Source: Cytophagales bacterium (GTDB lineage: Bacteria; Bacteroidota; Bacteroidia; Cytophagales; Cyclobacteriaceae). From it: 63,487 bases of DNA. Made by a program: the position numbers and the translations under genes. A model generated the notes under the pieces. It made no database searches and was not told where the DNA came from. It was given only the letters and a program-made list of their open reading frames with translations. Positions 46,301-55,173 of this stretch are shown here, piece by piece (positions within the stretch are counted from its first letter, which is position 1; the number at the start of each line of letters is the position of its first letter). The stretch lies in the NCBI GenBank assembly GCA_020403045.1, contig JADBYK010000066.1, forward strand, positions 1-63,487, in the 5' to 3' direction.

Positions 46301-46707
46301 TCACTCCAAACGTAGTAATCTTTGTATTTCGAACCCGATCGTGCCTTTCTCGACTTCTGAAACCATGGATGCTGATCGGATGTATGATTCAATATCAGCT
46401 CAGTGATAACTTTGAGTCCCCTGCGATGGGCCTCTTTTAAAAATAATTTGAAGTCTGCCAGCGTGCCATAGTCCGGATGAATATCACAGTACTCGCTTAC
46501 ATCGAAGCCATCATCCTTCAACGGGGAAGGAAAGAACGGCAAGAGCCAAATGGTGTTTATGCCAAGATCCTCAAGGTAATCGAGCTTTTGAACAAGGCCT
46601 GGAAAATCACCAATACCGTCACTATTACTATCATAAAATGCCCTGACGCTCAGCTCATAAATGATGGCATCTTTAAACCAAAGCGGATTGTTTTTTCCAG
46701 TCGGCAT
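43381..46707 (-). CDS. Trehalose synthase-maltokinase fusion with altered TreS nucleophile
   Basis: Two enzymes in one chain. N-terminal GH13 TreS-like domain (about 1-550): trehalose to maltose isomerase. C-terminal maltokinase (about 570-1108), with HGDYHLGQ near 952 and IDFEGEP near 972, makes maltose-1-phosphate from maltose and ATP. The kinase motifs are intact. In the TreS domain the acid/base Glu (AEANLW, residue 248) and the transition-state Asp (RNHDE, residue 314) are present, but the nucleophile motif GFRLDAVP is GFRLPSVP: Pro206 replaces Asp. The codon is CCC (46090-46092). The isomerase is therefore probably inactive, or the domain has another role. glgE starts four bases upstream, so product channelling is plausible. 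Confidence 0.93.
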   Translation of the reverse strand: MPTGKNNPLWFKDAIIYELSVRAFYDSNSDGIGDFPGLVQKLDYLEDLGINTIWLLPFFPSPLKDDGFDVSEYCDIHPDYGTLADFKLFLKEAHRRGLKVITELILNHTSDQHPWFQKSRKARSGSKYKDYYVWSDTTDKYKEARIMFQDDEASNWAWDNEAKAYFWHRFYRHQPELNYDNPEVQLEMIKAVDFWMKMGVDGFRLPSVPFLFEEEGTNCENLPQTHAFLKRLRLHIDKHYEDRVLIAEANLWPEDAAQYFGEGQECHMSFNYPLMPRLFLGLRTEDSYPIIDIIEQTPQTPPNSQWALFLRNHDEIGLDMVTEEEKDYLFKAYAKDPNTKHNAGIRRRLAPLLNNDRRKIELLYTIMFSLPGTPVLYYGDEIGMGDNVYLGDRFGVRTPMQWNVNINAGFSDANPQRLFLPVITDPVYRYESLNVATLEENPSSLVWWVKNVLAMRKRLNVFGRGDLKFIESSNAKVLSFARTYQDQKIIVVANLSQFSQATTLNLSDYKDCDVTEVFSQNRFLNVGDGEYPITIGPYGYFWFQADVSEKKNVSNTSTELFLFETDISWEKLFNNYNEVRVLERKILQPFMKKCRWFGGKAKVISKMNIHKVIPVKVDGETHFMTIIQVDYVQRLPELYFLPMCFVPSDSMFDKVEYTAQSVISRAEIQGKAGFILDSSYDRTFRDFLFGSMDRKVRIKDEGGTLEFNSSIYTKLNADKIESKILKADQSNTAIIYNDQFFFKFYRKIENEINPDLEIVRFLSENTNFRNAPKYAGSIEYRDNEGKTTVFGLLQEKVENQGDSWVMTIDSVGRFYERVIAKAKKEKLPKLINRDAIKFEEAPELIQEFIGRGFYERVVRLGQRTAEMHLALASDSVTPAFSPEYFTANYQRSLYSTLRKLLRDRFKLLEQTMPKLDLETQKLGKEVLEMEDTILECFSLIYQTRINAIKTRIHGDYHLGQVLFTGKDFIIIDFEGEPGFSFSERRLKKSPLKDVAGMMRSFHYAAFGKILLNENYREKDIEFLEQWAEQWQHYVSRFYLGAYLEKMGMGKSLSPEGEVLIRTYLLEKAVYELGYELNGRPDWVNIPLRGIRYQMRRYLEAKELSKRKK

Positions 46708-46710
46708 ACA

Positions 46711-48657
46711 TTACATGTTTGACTCGTGAATCTCCAGCTGCAATACATGAAAAGGGATTTTGTTCGGGTTCAGCTCCACAAAATTCCACTCTTGTGTCCA
46801 TGTATAATATTCGCCAGTGATGAGGTCTTTCAATTTTAGATTGATCTTATCACCAAGTCTGAGACGCGCTTTTGGCAGTTGCACGTAACCAGATTGTTTT
46901 CCATTTGGATCTAAGTTGACCACGATTAAAATGATGTTAGACAAGTCATCGGTAGCTTTTATGTACGCTATCAATTGATCGTTTTCGATTGGGCAGAACT
47001 GCATATTCCAGGTAGATTGAAGTGCCGCATTTTCTTTGCGAATCTTGTTAAGCAAGCTCATAATATCGGTCATCCGATTGGTTCTTTTCCAATCGTAATG
47101 ACGCACTTCATACTTCTCAGAATTATAGTATTCTTCTTTGCCTTCTATCGGCATGTTTTCCAAGAATTCATAAGAAGGCCCATAAACGCCATAGTTAGAA
47201 GAAAGCGTAGCTGCAAGGGCGTAGCGAAACAAAAAGCTATTCTCTCCCTTCATCTGTAAATGATAGGGCAGAATATCAGGCGTATTGGGCCAGAAGTTCG
47301 GGCGGAAATAATTTCTTGACGGTCCATAAACTAAATCATTCATGTACTCAATGATTTCAGCTTTACTAACTCGCCAGGTGAAATAAGTATACGATTGAGT
47401 AAACCCAACTTTCGCCAACGAGGCCATGATCCTTGGCCTTGTGAATGCCTCCGCGAGGAAAATAATATCAGGATGTACTTTTTGCACCTCGATGATTACC
47501 CAATGCCAAAATGGAATCGGCTTGGTATGCGGATTATCTATTCTAAAAATCGTGACACCTTGTTCTATCCAGTAGAAGAACACAGACCGAAGTTCGTCCC
47601 ACAAATTCTTCCAATCGTCTGTTTCAAAATTGAACGGATATATATCTTGATATTTCTTTGGCGGATTCTCTGCATATTGAATAGAACCATCTGGTCGCTG
47701 TTTAAACCAGTCGGGATGTTCCTTCACGTAGGGGTGATCGGGTGCACACTGAAAAGCAATGTCCATCGCAACATCAATTCCAAGTTTCTTTGCCTCCTCA
47801 ATTAATTTTTTGAAATCCTCCAACGTACCTAACTCTGGAAGAATCGACTTGTGCCCTCCTTCGTCACTGCCGATAGCCCACGGTGAACCCGGCTCGCCCT
47901 TCTGTGCCTTCACATTATTATTTTTTCCTTTTCGGTTGAGTTTGCCAATGGGATGAATCGGTGGGAAATACAACACATCAAAACCCATGGCAGCTACCCG
48001 TGGCAAAAGCCGAACGCAATCTTGAAACGTGCCATGCTTGCCAAGTTCGAATGAGCTGGATCGCGGAAAAAATTCGTACCAAGAACTGAAGTTTGCTTTT
48101 TTATGTTCAACCACAATTTCAACCTCCTCATCCAGGCGTGTTTCATTTTCCTTGAGGGGATAATCTTTAACAATCTGTGAAAAACCCTCGCTGAGTACCA
48201 GGTCAACCGCTTCTTTGTATTTACTGGTGTCCTCCAATTTCGTGGCGAGGTTAAGCAAATTCGCCTTCCCATTTTCTGCCAGTGTCTTTAGGAAAATGGC
48301 GCCCTCCATCAATTCCACCTTCACATCGATTTTGGCGGCTGCTTTCTTTTTGAATCCATCATACCAGGTATCAAAATGATCGACCCAGGCATGTATCGTG
48401 AACATATACGTGCCTTGCTCGTCTACCAAAAAAGACGCAGACCAGTCATCATTAAATGTGGGTTGCAGTTCAACCACTTTCCATTGATTAGCACCTGCCT
48501 TCTTGTAAAGAACAGAGGCGCGAATGTGGTCGTGACCATCGCCAAAAATTGTAGCAGAAACAATAACCGATTCACCAACGGTTCGCTTTGCGGGAAACAA
48601 TCCGCCATCTACTATGGGTTGAACATTCTCAATAATTACTCTCGCCTTCCCTTGCAT
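46711..48657 (-). CDS. glgE: Alpha-1,4-glucan:maltose-1-phosphate maltosyltransferase
   Basis: GH13_3 enzyme that extends alpha-1,4-glucans by maltose units from maltose-1-phosphate. An N-terminal beta domain (about 1-115) and helical bundle precede the catalytic barrel. The nucleophile Asp lies in TIFRIDNPHTKP near 373 and the acid/base Glu in IIFLAEAFTRP near 400. Length 648 matches mycobacterial and streptomycete GlgE. It starts with ATG, four bases after the amylase stop and four before the treS-maltokinase start, a tight operon. Confidence 0.95.
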   Translation of the reverse strand: MQGKARVIIENVQPIVDGGLFPAKRTVGESVIVSATIFGDGHDHIRASVLYKKAGANQWKVVELQPTFNDDWSASFLVDEQGTYMFTIHAWVDHFDTWYDGFKKKAAAKIDVKVELMEGAIFLKTLAENGKANLLNLATKLEDTSKYKEAVDLVLSEGFSQIVKDYPLKENETRLDEEVEIVVEHKKANFSSWYEFFPRSSSFELGKHGTFQDCVRLLPRVAAMGFDVLYFPPIHPIGKLNRKGKNNNVKAQKGEPGSPWAIGSDEGGHKSILPELGTLEDFKKLIEEAKKLGIDVAMDIAFQCAPDHPYVKEHPDWFKQRPDGSIQYAENPPKKYQDIYPFNFETDDWKNLWDELRSVFFYWIEQGVTIFRIDNPHTKPIPFWHWVIIEVQKVHPDIIFLAEAFTRPRIMASLAKVGFTQSYTYFTWRVSKAEIIEYMNDLVYGPSRNYFRPNFWPNTPDILPYHLQMKGENSFLFRYALAATLSSNYGVYGPSYEFLENMPIEGKEEYYNSEKYEVRHYDWKRTNRMTDIMSLLNKIRKENAALQSTWNMQFCPIENDQLIAYIKATDDLSNIILIVVNLDPNGKQSGYVQLPKARLRLGDKINLKLKDLITGEYYTWTQEWNFVELNPNKIPFHVLQLEIHESNM

Positions 48658-48660
48658 GAA

Positions 48661-50463
48661 CTATTTAATTTTTAGTATAAATGAACTATAGGCTGGCAGC
48701 TCGAATTCCGCAACCAGCGATTCATTGAATCCAATTTCAGCCCCACTTCGCAATAAATCTCGACCCACATAAGCCTTTCCTTTTTCCAATTTCATGGCTG
48801 AAGCTAACTCATCGGGTATGGAAACTTTAACCTTCTCCAGTTTTGAATTAAAGTTTGAAATGATAACGAGATTTTCTTCTCCCTCCCACCGAGCGAACAC
48901 ACTTACAAAAGATGAAATGGCAGACTGTTGTAAACATGGAAGGGTGATGTCAAAATAATTGCCACGGGCAATCGCCTGGTTGGTTGAACAGAGTTTTAAA
49001 ATATCACCATAAAATTGACGCAGTTGCTTTTGCTCTATGCTCAACTGGCCTCCATCAAACTTTCCATTGTTCACCCATTTTTGATGTTGAGGCACACCCC
49101 AATAATCAAAAATAGTTGTGCGTCCGTCTTCTCCACCAAATCCTTCAGCTCCATCACCGGGTTCACCCACTTCCTGACCAAAGTAAATCATTACCGGAGA
49201 TTGATCGATCGTTGCGCTAACTACCATCGCTGGCACAGCCTTCCAAGGATCACCGGCAAAGGCTGGTGAAGCAATTCGCTGTTCATCATGATTTTCCAGG
49301 AAATGTAACATCTGGTGGTTCACGCCTTTCAAGCTTTCTTGGATTTGCGGAATACCAGCAGCATGCGCATGTTGATTGACAAGCAAACGAAGCGTATCGT
49401 ACAACTGCACTTTGTCGTAGAGGAAATCAAAATGCCCGTTTATTAAATAGTTACGGTATTCATTCGGATTGTAAATCTCCGCAACAAAAATGATGTCTTG
49501 ATTGATCGCTTTCACCTGGGGTATTGCCCAATGCCAAAACTCGACCGGAACCATTTCAGTCATGTCGCACCGAAAGCCATCCACTTTTTTGTTTGCCCAA
49601 AAGACCAGGATATCTTTCATTTTAATCCAAGTATCGGGAACGGGATCAAAGTAGGTTTTTCTATTATCCTGAATATCTACACCGTAGTTGAGTTTAACGG
49701 TCTCAAACCACTCGTTGATTCCAGGAGTAGAAGTGAATTGGTCATTACCAGTTACTTTAGCAGGCTGTTCTGTGTATTTCTTATCCTTTGTAGGAAAAGT
49801 ATTAGGGCCCAACGAATTGTATCCTTCCGGAGGCTGAAAAGATTGTCCTGGCAAGTAGTAAAAGTTATTGTTTGGCTTGAATGAAACCGTTTTGTCATCG
49901 TCCTCGCCCAAGTCCTTCGTGCCTTCCGGTCGCGCATCACTTTTGTATGTGCGTGCCACATGATTGGGGACAAAGTCAATAATCACTTTCATTTGAGCCT
50001 GATGCGTCCGTTCCACTAATTGTTCAAACTCCTGCATCCGGTTCTTCACATTTACTGCTAGGTCAGGATTGATATCGTAATAATCTTTAATGGCATAGGG
50101 GGACCCCGCCCTTCCTTTTACCACATCTGCATCATCTAAGGGTATTCCAAATTCAGTATAATCTGTGAGCAATGCATGTTCGATTATGCCGGTGTACCAA
50201 ACATGGGTAACTCCCAGCTCTTTGATACCCAACAGTGCAGTCTCGTTGATATCATTCATTTTCCCAACGCCATTCTCTTGGAGAGTTCCGTAGGACTTGT
50301 TGGTAGTATTGGTGTTGGTGAACAACCGTGTCATCATCTGATAGATGATCATCTTTTCTGATTTTCCGGGCATAGCTGGTGTTTCGGGGATTTTCTCTTT
50401 TCGTGTGGAACAAGATGCCAAAATAATAAGCAACCCAATGAGTAGTAAATTTGATTTTGTCAT
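48661..50463 (-). CDS. Alpha-amylase family lipoprotein
   Basis: GH13 hydrolase exported as a lipoprotein: signal peptide with lipobox LASC (Cys18). Catalytic residues are present: DGFRCDMTEMVP with the nucleophile near 300, IFVAEIYNP with the acid/base Glu, and FLENHDEQRIA with the third Asp. It begins the glucan operon and could release maltose or maltodextrins outside the inner membrane. It contrasts with the other operon enzymes, which have no signal. Exact specificity (maltogenic or endo-acting) cannot be read. Confidence 0.9.
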   Translation of the reverse strand: MTKSNLLLIGLLIILASCSTRKEKIPETPAMPGKSEKMIIYQMMTRLFTNTNTTNKSYGTLQENGVGKMNDINETALLGIKELGVTHVWYTGIIEHALLTDYTEFGIPLDDADVVKGRAGSPYAIKDYYDINPDLAVNVKNRMQEFEQLVERTHQAQMKVIIDFVPNHVARTYKSDARPEGTKDLGEDDDKTVSFKPNNNFYYLPGQSFQPPEGYNSLGPNTFPTKDKKYTEQPAKVTGNDQFTSTPGINEWFETVKLNYGVDIQDNRKTYFDPVPDTWIKMKDILVFWANKKVDGFRCDMTEMVPVEFWHWAIPQVKAINQDIIFVAEIYNPNEYRNYLINGHFDFLYDKVQLYDTLRLLVNQHAHAAGIPQIQESLKGVNHQMLHFLENHDEQRIASPAFAGDPWKAVPAMVVSATIDQSPVMIYFGQEVGEPGDGAEGFGGEDGRTTIFDYWGVPQHQKWVNNGKFDGGQLSIEQKQLRQFYGDILKLCSTNQAIARGNYFDITLPCLQQSAISSFVSVFARWEGEENLVIISNFNSKLEKVKVSIPDELASAMKLEKGKAYVGRDLLRSGAEIGFNESLVAEFELPAYSSFILKIK

Positions 50464-50604
50464 AGGCGTATCAAAGTTCTAAGATAAATAATACTTGGGG
50501 ATTACAGCAGTACTTCGTCCAAAATTATAGGATTACTGTAGCGTCCAGACGTCAGTAGAAATGACCTCGATTTCCTCATGAATAAGGGGTGCTTTCCAAC
50601 CAGG

Positions 50605-51894
50605 CTAAAAGATTGCCCCAGCGATAGTAGCCGTCATCATGGTTGCGAGAGAGGCTGCCAACATCGCTTTCAATCCTAGCTTCGAAAGATCGCCTTGTCG
50701 CCCGGGAGCCATCCCACCAATGCCACCAATTTGAATAGCGATAGAGCTGAAATTGGCAAATCCGCATAGGGCATAAGTGGCAATTCGAATAGATTTTTCA
50801 TCAAGTAAACCGGCTGCTTTCATTTGCGACAGGTCGACATAAGCTACAAATTCATTGATGACCATCTTTTGGCCAAGTAAACTGCCCACTTGCAGCGTCT
50901 GGCTCCACTCTACCCCCATAGCAAAAGCAAACACCCTAAACACCTGACCCAAAATGTATTGTAACGAAAAGCCATTGAATGCTCCCTTTGTACTTGATAC
51001 CACAAATTCATTTAGCCCGGTAACTGCACCCACAAAATCAACGAGTATCCAATTGACGGCATAAATAATGGCAATAAAAGCGATCAGCATACCGCCAATA
51101 TTCAAAGCTAATTTCAAGCCGTCAGCTGCACCCGTGGCGAGCGCATCAACCAAGTTGACACCAATTTGTTCCTTGCTTACTTTTAGCCGCGCGTCAATTT
51201 TCTCGGGTTCATCTTGAGGACAGAATATCTTCGATAAAACAATCGCAGCAGGTGCATTCATGATTGAAGCACAAAGCAAATACGTTGCGAAAAGCGTCTT
51301 CTCTTCAACACTTCCTCCGCCCAGCAGGCCAACATACGTTGCCAACACACTTCCGGCAATGGTGGCCATCCCTCCCACCATCAAACAGAAGAGCTCAGAC
51401 TTTGTCATGCCAGCAATAAAGGGCCGGACTAACAAAGGCGCCTCCGTTTGCCCCATGAAAATATTGGCAGCAGCTGAGAGACTCTCACTTCCCGAAAGCC
51501 TCATTGTTTTTGTCATCACCCACGCAAAACCAAAAACAATTTTTTGTAGGATCCCTAAGTAGTAAAGGCCTGCCGTTACAGCTGAAAAGAAGATGACAGT
51601 GGGCAATGCCTGAAAAGCAAAGATAAAACCCGTGTTGGAAGTATCGGTAGCGAGTGAACCAAAAACAAATTTGCTACCCTCTCGTGCGAAGCTCAGAAAA
51701 AGAACAAACTTCTCACTGGCAAATTCAAACACAAACCGGACGAAGCCTACTTTTGCAATCGCCAAGCCTATTAATATTTGTAGCGAGATGCCAATGGCCA
51801 CCAATCTCCAATCTATTTTTTTTCGATTTCCGGATAAAAGAAATGCAACTCCAATTAAGAAAAGTAATCCGAGAAGCCCGCGTACATAGTCCAT
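50605..51894 (-). CDS. Concentrative nucleoside transporter (NupC/CNT family)
   Basis: Inner-membrane symporter for nucleosides, driven by sodium or protons. Signature segments: GQTEAPLLVRPFI (about 165-177), NEFVAYVDLSQM near 340 and NFSSIAIQIGGIGGMAPGRQ near 390. About ten hydrophobic segments are visible; length 429 is normal. It starts with ATG and is separated by 30 bases from the upstream bifunctional nuclease gene, so the two may be co-transcribed. Confidence 0.93.
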   Translation of the reverse strand: MDYVRGLLGLLFLIGVAFLLSGNRKKIDWRLVAIGISLQILIGLAIAKVGFVRFVFEFASEKFVLFLSFAREGSKFVFGSLATDTSNTGFIFAFQALPTVIFFSAVTAGLYYLGILQKIVFGFAWVMTKTMRLSGSESLSAAANIFMGQTEAPLLVRPFIAGMTKSELFCLMVGGMATIAGSVLATYVGLLGGGSVEEKTLFATYLLCASIMNAPAAIVLSKIFCPQDEPEKIDARLKVSKEQIGVNLVDALATGAADGLKLALNIGGMLIAFIAIIYAVNWILVDFVGAVTGLNEFVVSSTKGAFNGFSLQYILGQVFRVFAFAMGVEWSQTLQVGSLLGQKMVINEFVAYVDLSQMKAAGLLDEKSIRIATYALCGFANFSSIAIQIGGIGGMAPGRQGDLSKLGLKAMLAASLATMMTATIAGAIF

Positions 51895-51924
51895 TTAAGC
51901 AATTTCAAGTGCGATCAATACCTG

Positions 51925-52536
51925 TCAATTTCTCTTCCCCAACTCATCTCTGATTTTGGCGGCCTTTTCGTAATCTTCTTTATCGAGCGCGTCTTTTAGC
52001 AGATCTTTGAGTTTGTCCATGCTATAATTTTTGTAGTCATCGCTACCCTTCTTCACCGTTTCTTTCTTTGCTTTGGGCTTGGCCTCTTTTGGTTGCGCTT
52101 TTTCTTTATCGTCCTCCTCCTCTTGATCTGTTAATACAATGCCTGCCTCGGCCAGTATCGTCTCATACGTATAAATGGTGGCATCAAACCGCAGTCCGAT
52201 TGCAATCGCATCCGAAGGTCGGGCATCAATTTCGGTTTTATTTAAGCCATCGCTGCAAACAATTTTTGCGAAGAATACACCCTCTTTCAAATCCGAGATA
52301 ATTATTTCCTCCACATGGAAATGAAAGGAATTCGAAAATGACTTAAACAGGTCGTGGGTCATCGGGCGGTTTGGAATGATCTTTTCAATTTCGATCGCGA
52401 TGGCCTGTGCTTCAAACATTCCGATAATAATGGGCAACCTGCGATTTCCTGACACTTCGCCAAGAACCAACGCAAAAGAACCGGTCTGTGATTGGCTCGA
52501 TGATAATCCTAAAATCTCTAACTTAATCTTCTTCAC
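51925..52536 (-). CDS. Bifunctional nuclease (DUF151) with UvrB/UvrC-like tail
   Basis: The N-terminal 130 residues are a BFN/DUF151 domain (LPIIIGMFEAQAIAIEIE; TEIDARPSDAIAIGLRF). An acidic/Lys-rich linker follows, and the last 40 residues (MDKLKDLLKDALDKEDYEKAAKIRDEL) are a UVR motif, as in UvrB and UvrC. Members of this family are reported as nucleases acting on DNA and RNA; the substrate here is unknown. The start is GTG at 52536. It precedes the nucleoside transporter gene, suggesting a link to nucleotide turnover, though this is inference. Confidence 0.88.
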   Translation of the reverse strand: MKKIKLEILGLSSSQSQTGSFALVLGEVSGNRRLPIIIGMFEAQAIAIEIEKIIPNRPMTHDLFKSFSNSFHFHVEEIIISDLKEGVFFAKIVCSDGLNKTEIDARPSDAIAIGLRFDATIYTYETILAEAGIVLTDQEEEDDKEKAQPKEAKPKAKKETVKKGSDDYKNYSMDKLKDLLKDALDKEDYEKAAKIRDELGKRN

Positions 52537-52594
52537 TCAATCTAAATTACTATTTCGCCAACACTATTTATAAATTGCCAACAAATTCTTTTTG

Positions 52595-53551
52595 CTAATG
52601 GCTGGCTTTAACAGCGGCCGTCAATTTTGGCAGAATATCGAAGGCGTCTCCAACGATACCATAATCGGCTGCTTTGAAAAAGGGCGCGTCCGCATCTTTG
52701 TTAATCACTACAATTACTTTAGATGAGTTGACGCCAGCCAGGTGCTGAATCGCACCTGAAATACCCACTGCTATATACAGCTGAGGAGCCACCTTAACCC
52801 CCGTTTGGCCTACGTGTTCATGATGTGGTCTCCAGCCCAAATCAGACACCGGCTTACTGCAACCCGTACCAGCATGTAGTGCTTTGGCGAGGTCTTCCAG
52901 GATGCCCCAGTGTTCAGGGCCTTTCAATCCACGGCCACCAGAAACTACGATCTCTGCTTCCGGCAGTAAAATATCTCCTGTTGCTTTTTCCGTGGCTGTA
53001 GTGGTCGTATTAAAATCAGATTCGTTGAGCGAAATGGCATAGGGAGTTACGGTGATGGTACCGCCTATTTCTTTTGCCTCTGCCGCATTCTTCTTTAGCG
53101 CCAACACCTTCTTTTGATTTTTTAAATCAACAAAGGAAAATGCTTTACCAGTATAGATGCTGCGTTTAACGACAAAGCCATTGGACGTATTGGGCAAGTC
53201 CACTACATTTGATGCAAAGCTGGCGTTGGTTTTGATCGCGACTTTCGCAGCAACCGGTGTACCTAGCGATGAATTCGCCAGAACGAGTATGTCTGCATTC
53301 TCATCTTGCATAGCCTTTGTTAGCACCGATGCATAAACCTGAATCACCGGCTTGTCTAATCGAGCATCGGCTACGTGGAGCACTTTCGTAGCTCCATATT
53401 TTCCAACAGACGACAACTCCACTGCTTCAATTGAACCCAGTGCCACGGCAACTACATCACCCGCTTTGAGGGCATTTGCATACGCAATGGCTTCCAATGA
53501 GGTTTTTCTAATTTTTCCTTCTCCTACTTCTACAAATACTAAGACTGACAT
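52595..53551 (-). CDS. etfA: Electron-transfer flavoprotein alpha subunit
   Basis: FAD-carrying subunit that passes electrons from acyl-CoA dehydrogenases to the quinone pool. The C-terminal FAD-binding region is clear: VSGGRGLKGPEHW near 205, GWRPHHEHVGQTGVKVAP and YIAVGISGAIQHLAG near 258. Length 318 is normal. It follows etfB by 47 bases on the same strand. The glutaryl-CoA dehydrogenase encoded at 59796 is a natural electron donor. Confidence 0.95.
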   Translation of the reverse strand: MSVLVFVEVGEGKIRKTSLEAIAYANALKAGDVVAVALGSIEAVELSSVGKYGATKVLHVADARLDKPVIQVYASVLTKAMQDENADILVLANSSLGTPVAAKVAIKTNASFASNVVDLPNTSNGFVVKRSIYTGKAFSFVDLKNQKKVLALKKNAAEAKEIGGTITVTPYAISLNESDFNTTTTATEKATGDILLPEAEIVVSGGRGLKGPEHWGILEDLAKALHAGTGCSKPVSDLGWRPHHEHVGQTGVKVAPQLYIAVGISGAIQHLAGVNSSKVIVVINKDADAPFFKAADYGIVGDAFDILPKLTAAVKASH

Positions 53552-53598
53552 ATCAATAAAATTAATTATGTTAAACGCTGCTTTTTTCTAACGGCTTT

Positions 53599-54333
53599 TT
53601 AAAGAACTTTTGCCTCTGTTTTCAACAGAGTCACTAGCTCAGCCACATTGTCAGCGCTGATCATTCTGATAGCGCCTTTGGCCGGAGGTAATTCAAATTT
53701 CTGAACGACCACCGTCTTATCAACCGCTTTTGGTTCAACCACTTTTAGAGGTTTAGTTCGAGCTGACATAATTCCGCGCATATTCGGGATCTTCCATTCA
53801 GCAATAGGCTCCTGGCAGCCGGCTACCAAAGGCAAGTTAGCTTCCACGTTTTCATGTCCACCTTCAATTTCGCGTTCCATCTTTACTTTCGAACCATCGA
53901 TTTCTAATTTCATTACAGGAGATAGTGACGGAATACCCAACAACTCACCCACCATTGCGTGAACGACTCCACCATTATAGTCGATTGATTCTCTTCCCAT
54001 CAGAATAAGATCAAAGCCCTTGGCGTGCTCTGCAATCTGGGAGGCAACAAAAAAAGAATCTGTAGGGTCTGCATTGACACGAATCGCATCATCAGCGCCA
54101 ATCGCTAGTGCTTTTCGAATCGTTGATTCTGTTTCAGCAAGACCTATATTAATTACGGTAACCAGAGTTCCGGCATTAGCTTCTTTTAATTCGATGGCAC
54201 GTGCCAACGCATAATCGTCATAAGGGCCAATTATAAATTGAACGCCCGCAGTATCGAACTTCGTACCATTTTCAGTAAAATTGATCTTTGACGTGGTATC
54301 AGGAACATGAGAAATACATACTAAAATCTTCAT
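53599..54333 (-). CDS. etfB: Electron-transfer flavoprotein beta subunit
   Basis: AMP-binding partner of EtfA. Motifs: INFTENGTKF, the signature DAIRVNADPTDSFFVAS near 83, and DLILMGRESIDYNGGVV near 118. The usual ETF beta signature VEANLPLVAGCQEPI is at about 161. Length 244 is normal. First gene of the etfBA pair. Two octamers (ATTTCCCT, TTTTCCCT) abut its start codon on the minus strand, too few to call an array. Confidence 0.95.
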   Translation of the reverse strand: MKILVCISHVPDTTSKINFTENGTKFDTAGVQFIIGPYDDYALARAIELKEANAGTLVTVINIGLAETESTIRKALAIGADDAIRVNADPTDSFFVASQIAEHAKGFDLILMGRESIDYNGGVVHAMVGELLGIPSLSPVMKLEIDGSKVKMEREIEGGHENVEANLPLVAGCQEPIAEWKIPNMRGIMSARTKPLKVVEPKAVDKTVVVQKFELPPAKGAIRMISADNVAELVTLLKTEAKVL

Positions 54334-54442
54334 AAAGGGAAAAAGGGAAATGATTATCAGATGTTTAACAAAGGAAACTTAAATTTGGCTCAAGATAAAG
54401 GATAAAATTTTAATAAGAGTTGTTGGAAACCGAAAAAATCAA

Positions 54443-54760
54443 ATGAACATCGAGCGGGTGAAAAATCTGGAGCAGTGGATAGTAGAAGACCCTAAAGAGC
54501 CCTTCAACAAGTATGCGCTGGCGATGGAATTAAGTGGCAAAGATCCTCAACGGGTTGGTTTGTTGTTTCAGGAACTGATGACCCAACATGCTGATTATCT
54601 GCCAACCTACTACATCGCGGCTGGTTTCTTCTTAGATCAGGGGAACCAGCCAAAAGCAATACAAATACTGGAATCAGGAATCATCGTTGCTAAAAAACAG
54701 CACAACCTAAAAACCGAGAAAGAACTTCATTCCTTTTTGGATGAACTTCTATTTGAATAA
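54443..54760 (+). CDS. Small TPR-like protein
   Basis: A 105-residue cytoplasmic protein made of helical pairs: DPKEPFNKYALAMELSGKD, LPTYYIAAGFFLDQGNQPKA and AIQILESGIIVAKKQ look like two or three tetratricopeptide repeats. Such proteins bind partners; no further function is visible. ATG start. It is divergent from etfB and convergent with the CoA-binding gene (five bases between stops). Confidence 0.7.
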   Translation: MNIERVKNLEQWIVEDPKEPFNKYALAMELSGKDPQRVGLLFQELMTQHADYLPTYYIAAGFFLDQGNQPKAIQILESGIIVAKKQHNLKTEKELHSFLDELLFE

Positions 54761-54765
54761 TGTGA

Positions 54766-55143
54766 TCAATACTGACCTGTACTTAGCATGACCAATGTAC
54801 AAGCCTCGAGTGCCTCCGCTCCCGATTCCTCTACCTTTTTTTCAAATTCTGCATTTTCAGTACCTGGGTTGAAGATAACGCGCTTTGGTTTCAGACTTAA
54901 GAGATATTCGTAGTGTTCTTTTTGGTGCTGCGGGCCTATGTAGAGTGTAATCGTGTCTACTTCTTCTATTGAAGGTTTGCTTCCAATATCTAAAATCGAT
55001 TTTCCAAAAACTTCTCCCGATTTAACACCAATCGGAACTATTTCATGGTGGTTGTCAACCAGCCTTTCTGCAGCCATAAAGGCATATCTACTCGGGTTTG
55101 TTGAAGCACCTACAATTACCGTTTTCTTGGTCATCTTATCCAT
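54766..55143 (-). CDS. CoA-binding domain protein (YccU-like)
   Basis: Single Rossmann-like CoA-binding domain: VIVGASTNPSRYAFMAAERL at the N-terminus, EVFGKSILDIGS, and a late VIFNPGTENAEFE. Length 125 is typical of the CoA_binding_2 family. Members may sense acyl-CoA; their role is uncertain. ATG at 55143, or 55134 three codons later. It lies 30 bases after the FAD oxidoreductase on the same strand. Confidence 0.85.
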   Translation of the reverse strand: MDKMTKKTVIVGASTNPSRYAFMAAERLVDNHHEIVPIGVKSGEVFGKSILDIGSKPSIEEVDTITLYIGPQHQKEHYEYLLSLKPKRVIFNPGTENAEFEKKVEESGAEALEACTLVMLSTGQY

Positions 55144-55173
55144 TCAAATTCAGTTCAAAAAAGTAACGACAAT

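Noticed and set aside
47395-47805. Antisense ORF of 136 residues inside glgE
   Set aside because: Lies fully within a strongly conserved coding region and has an implausible composition (many Trp, Cys and Phe).
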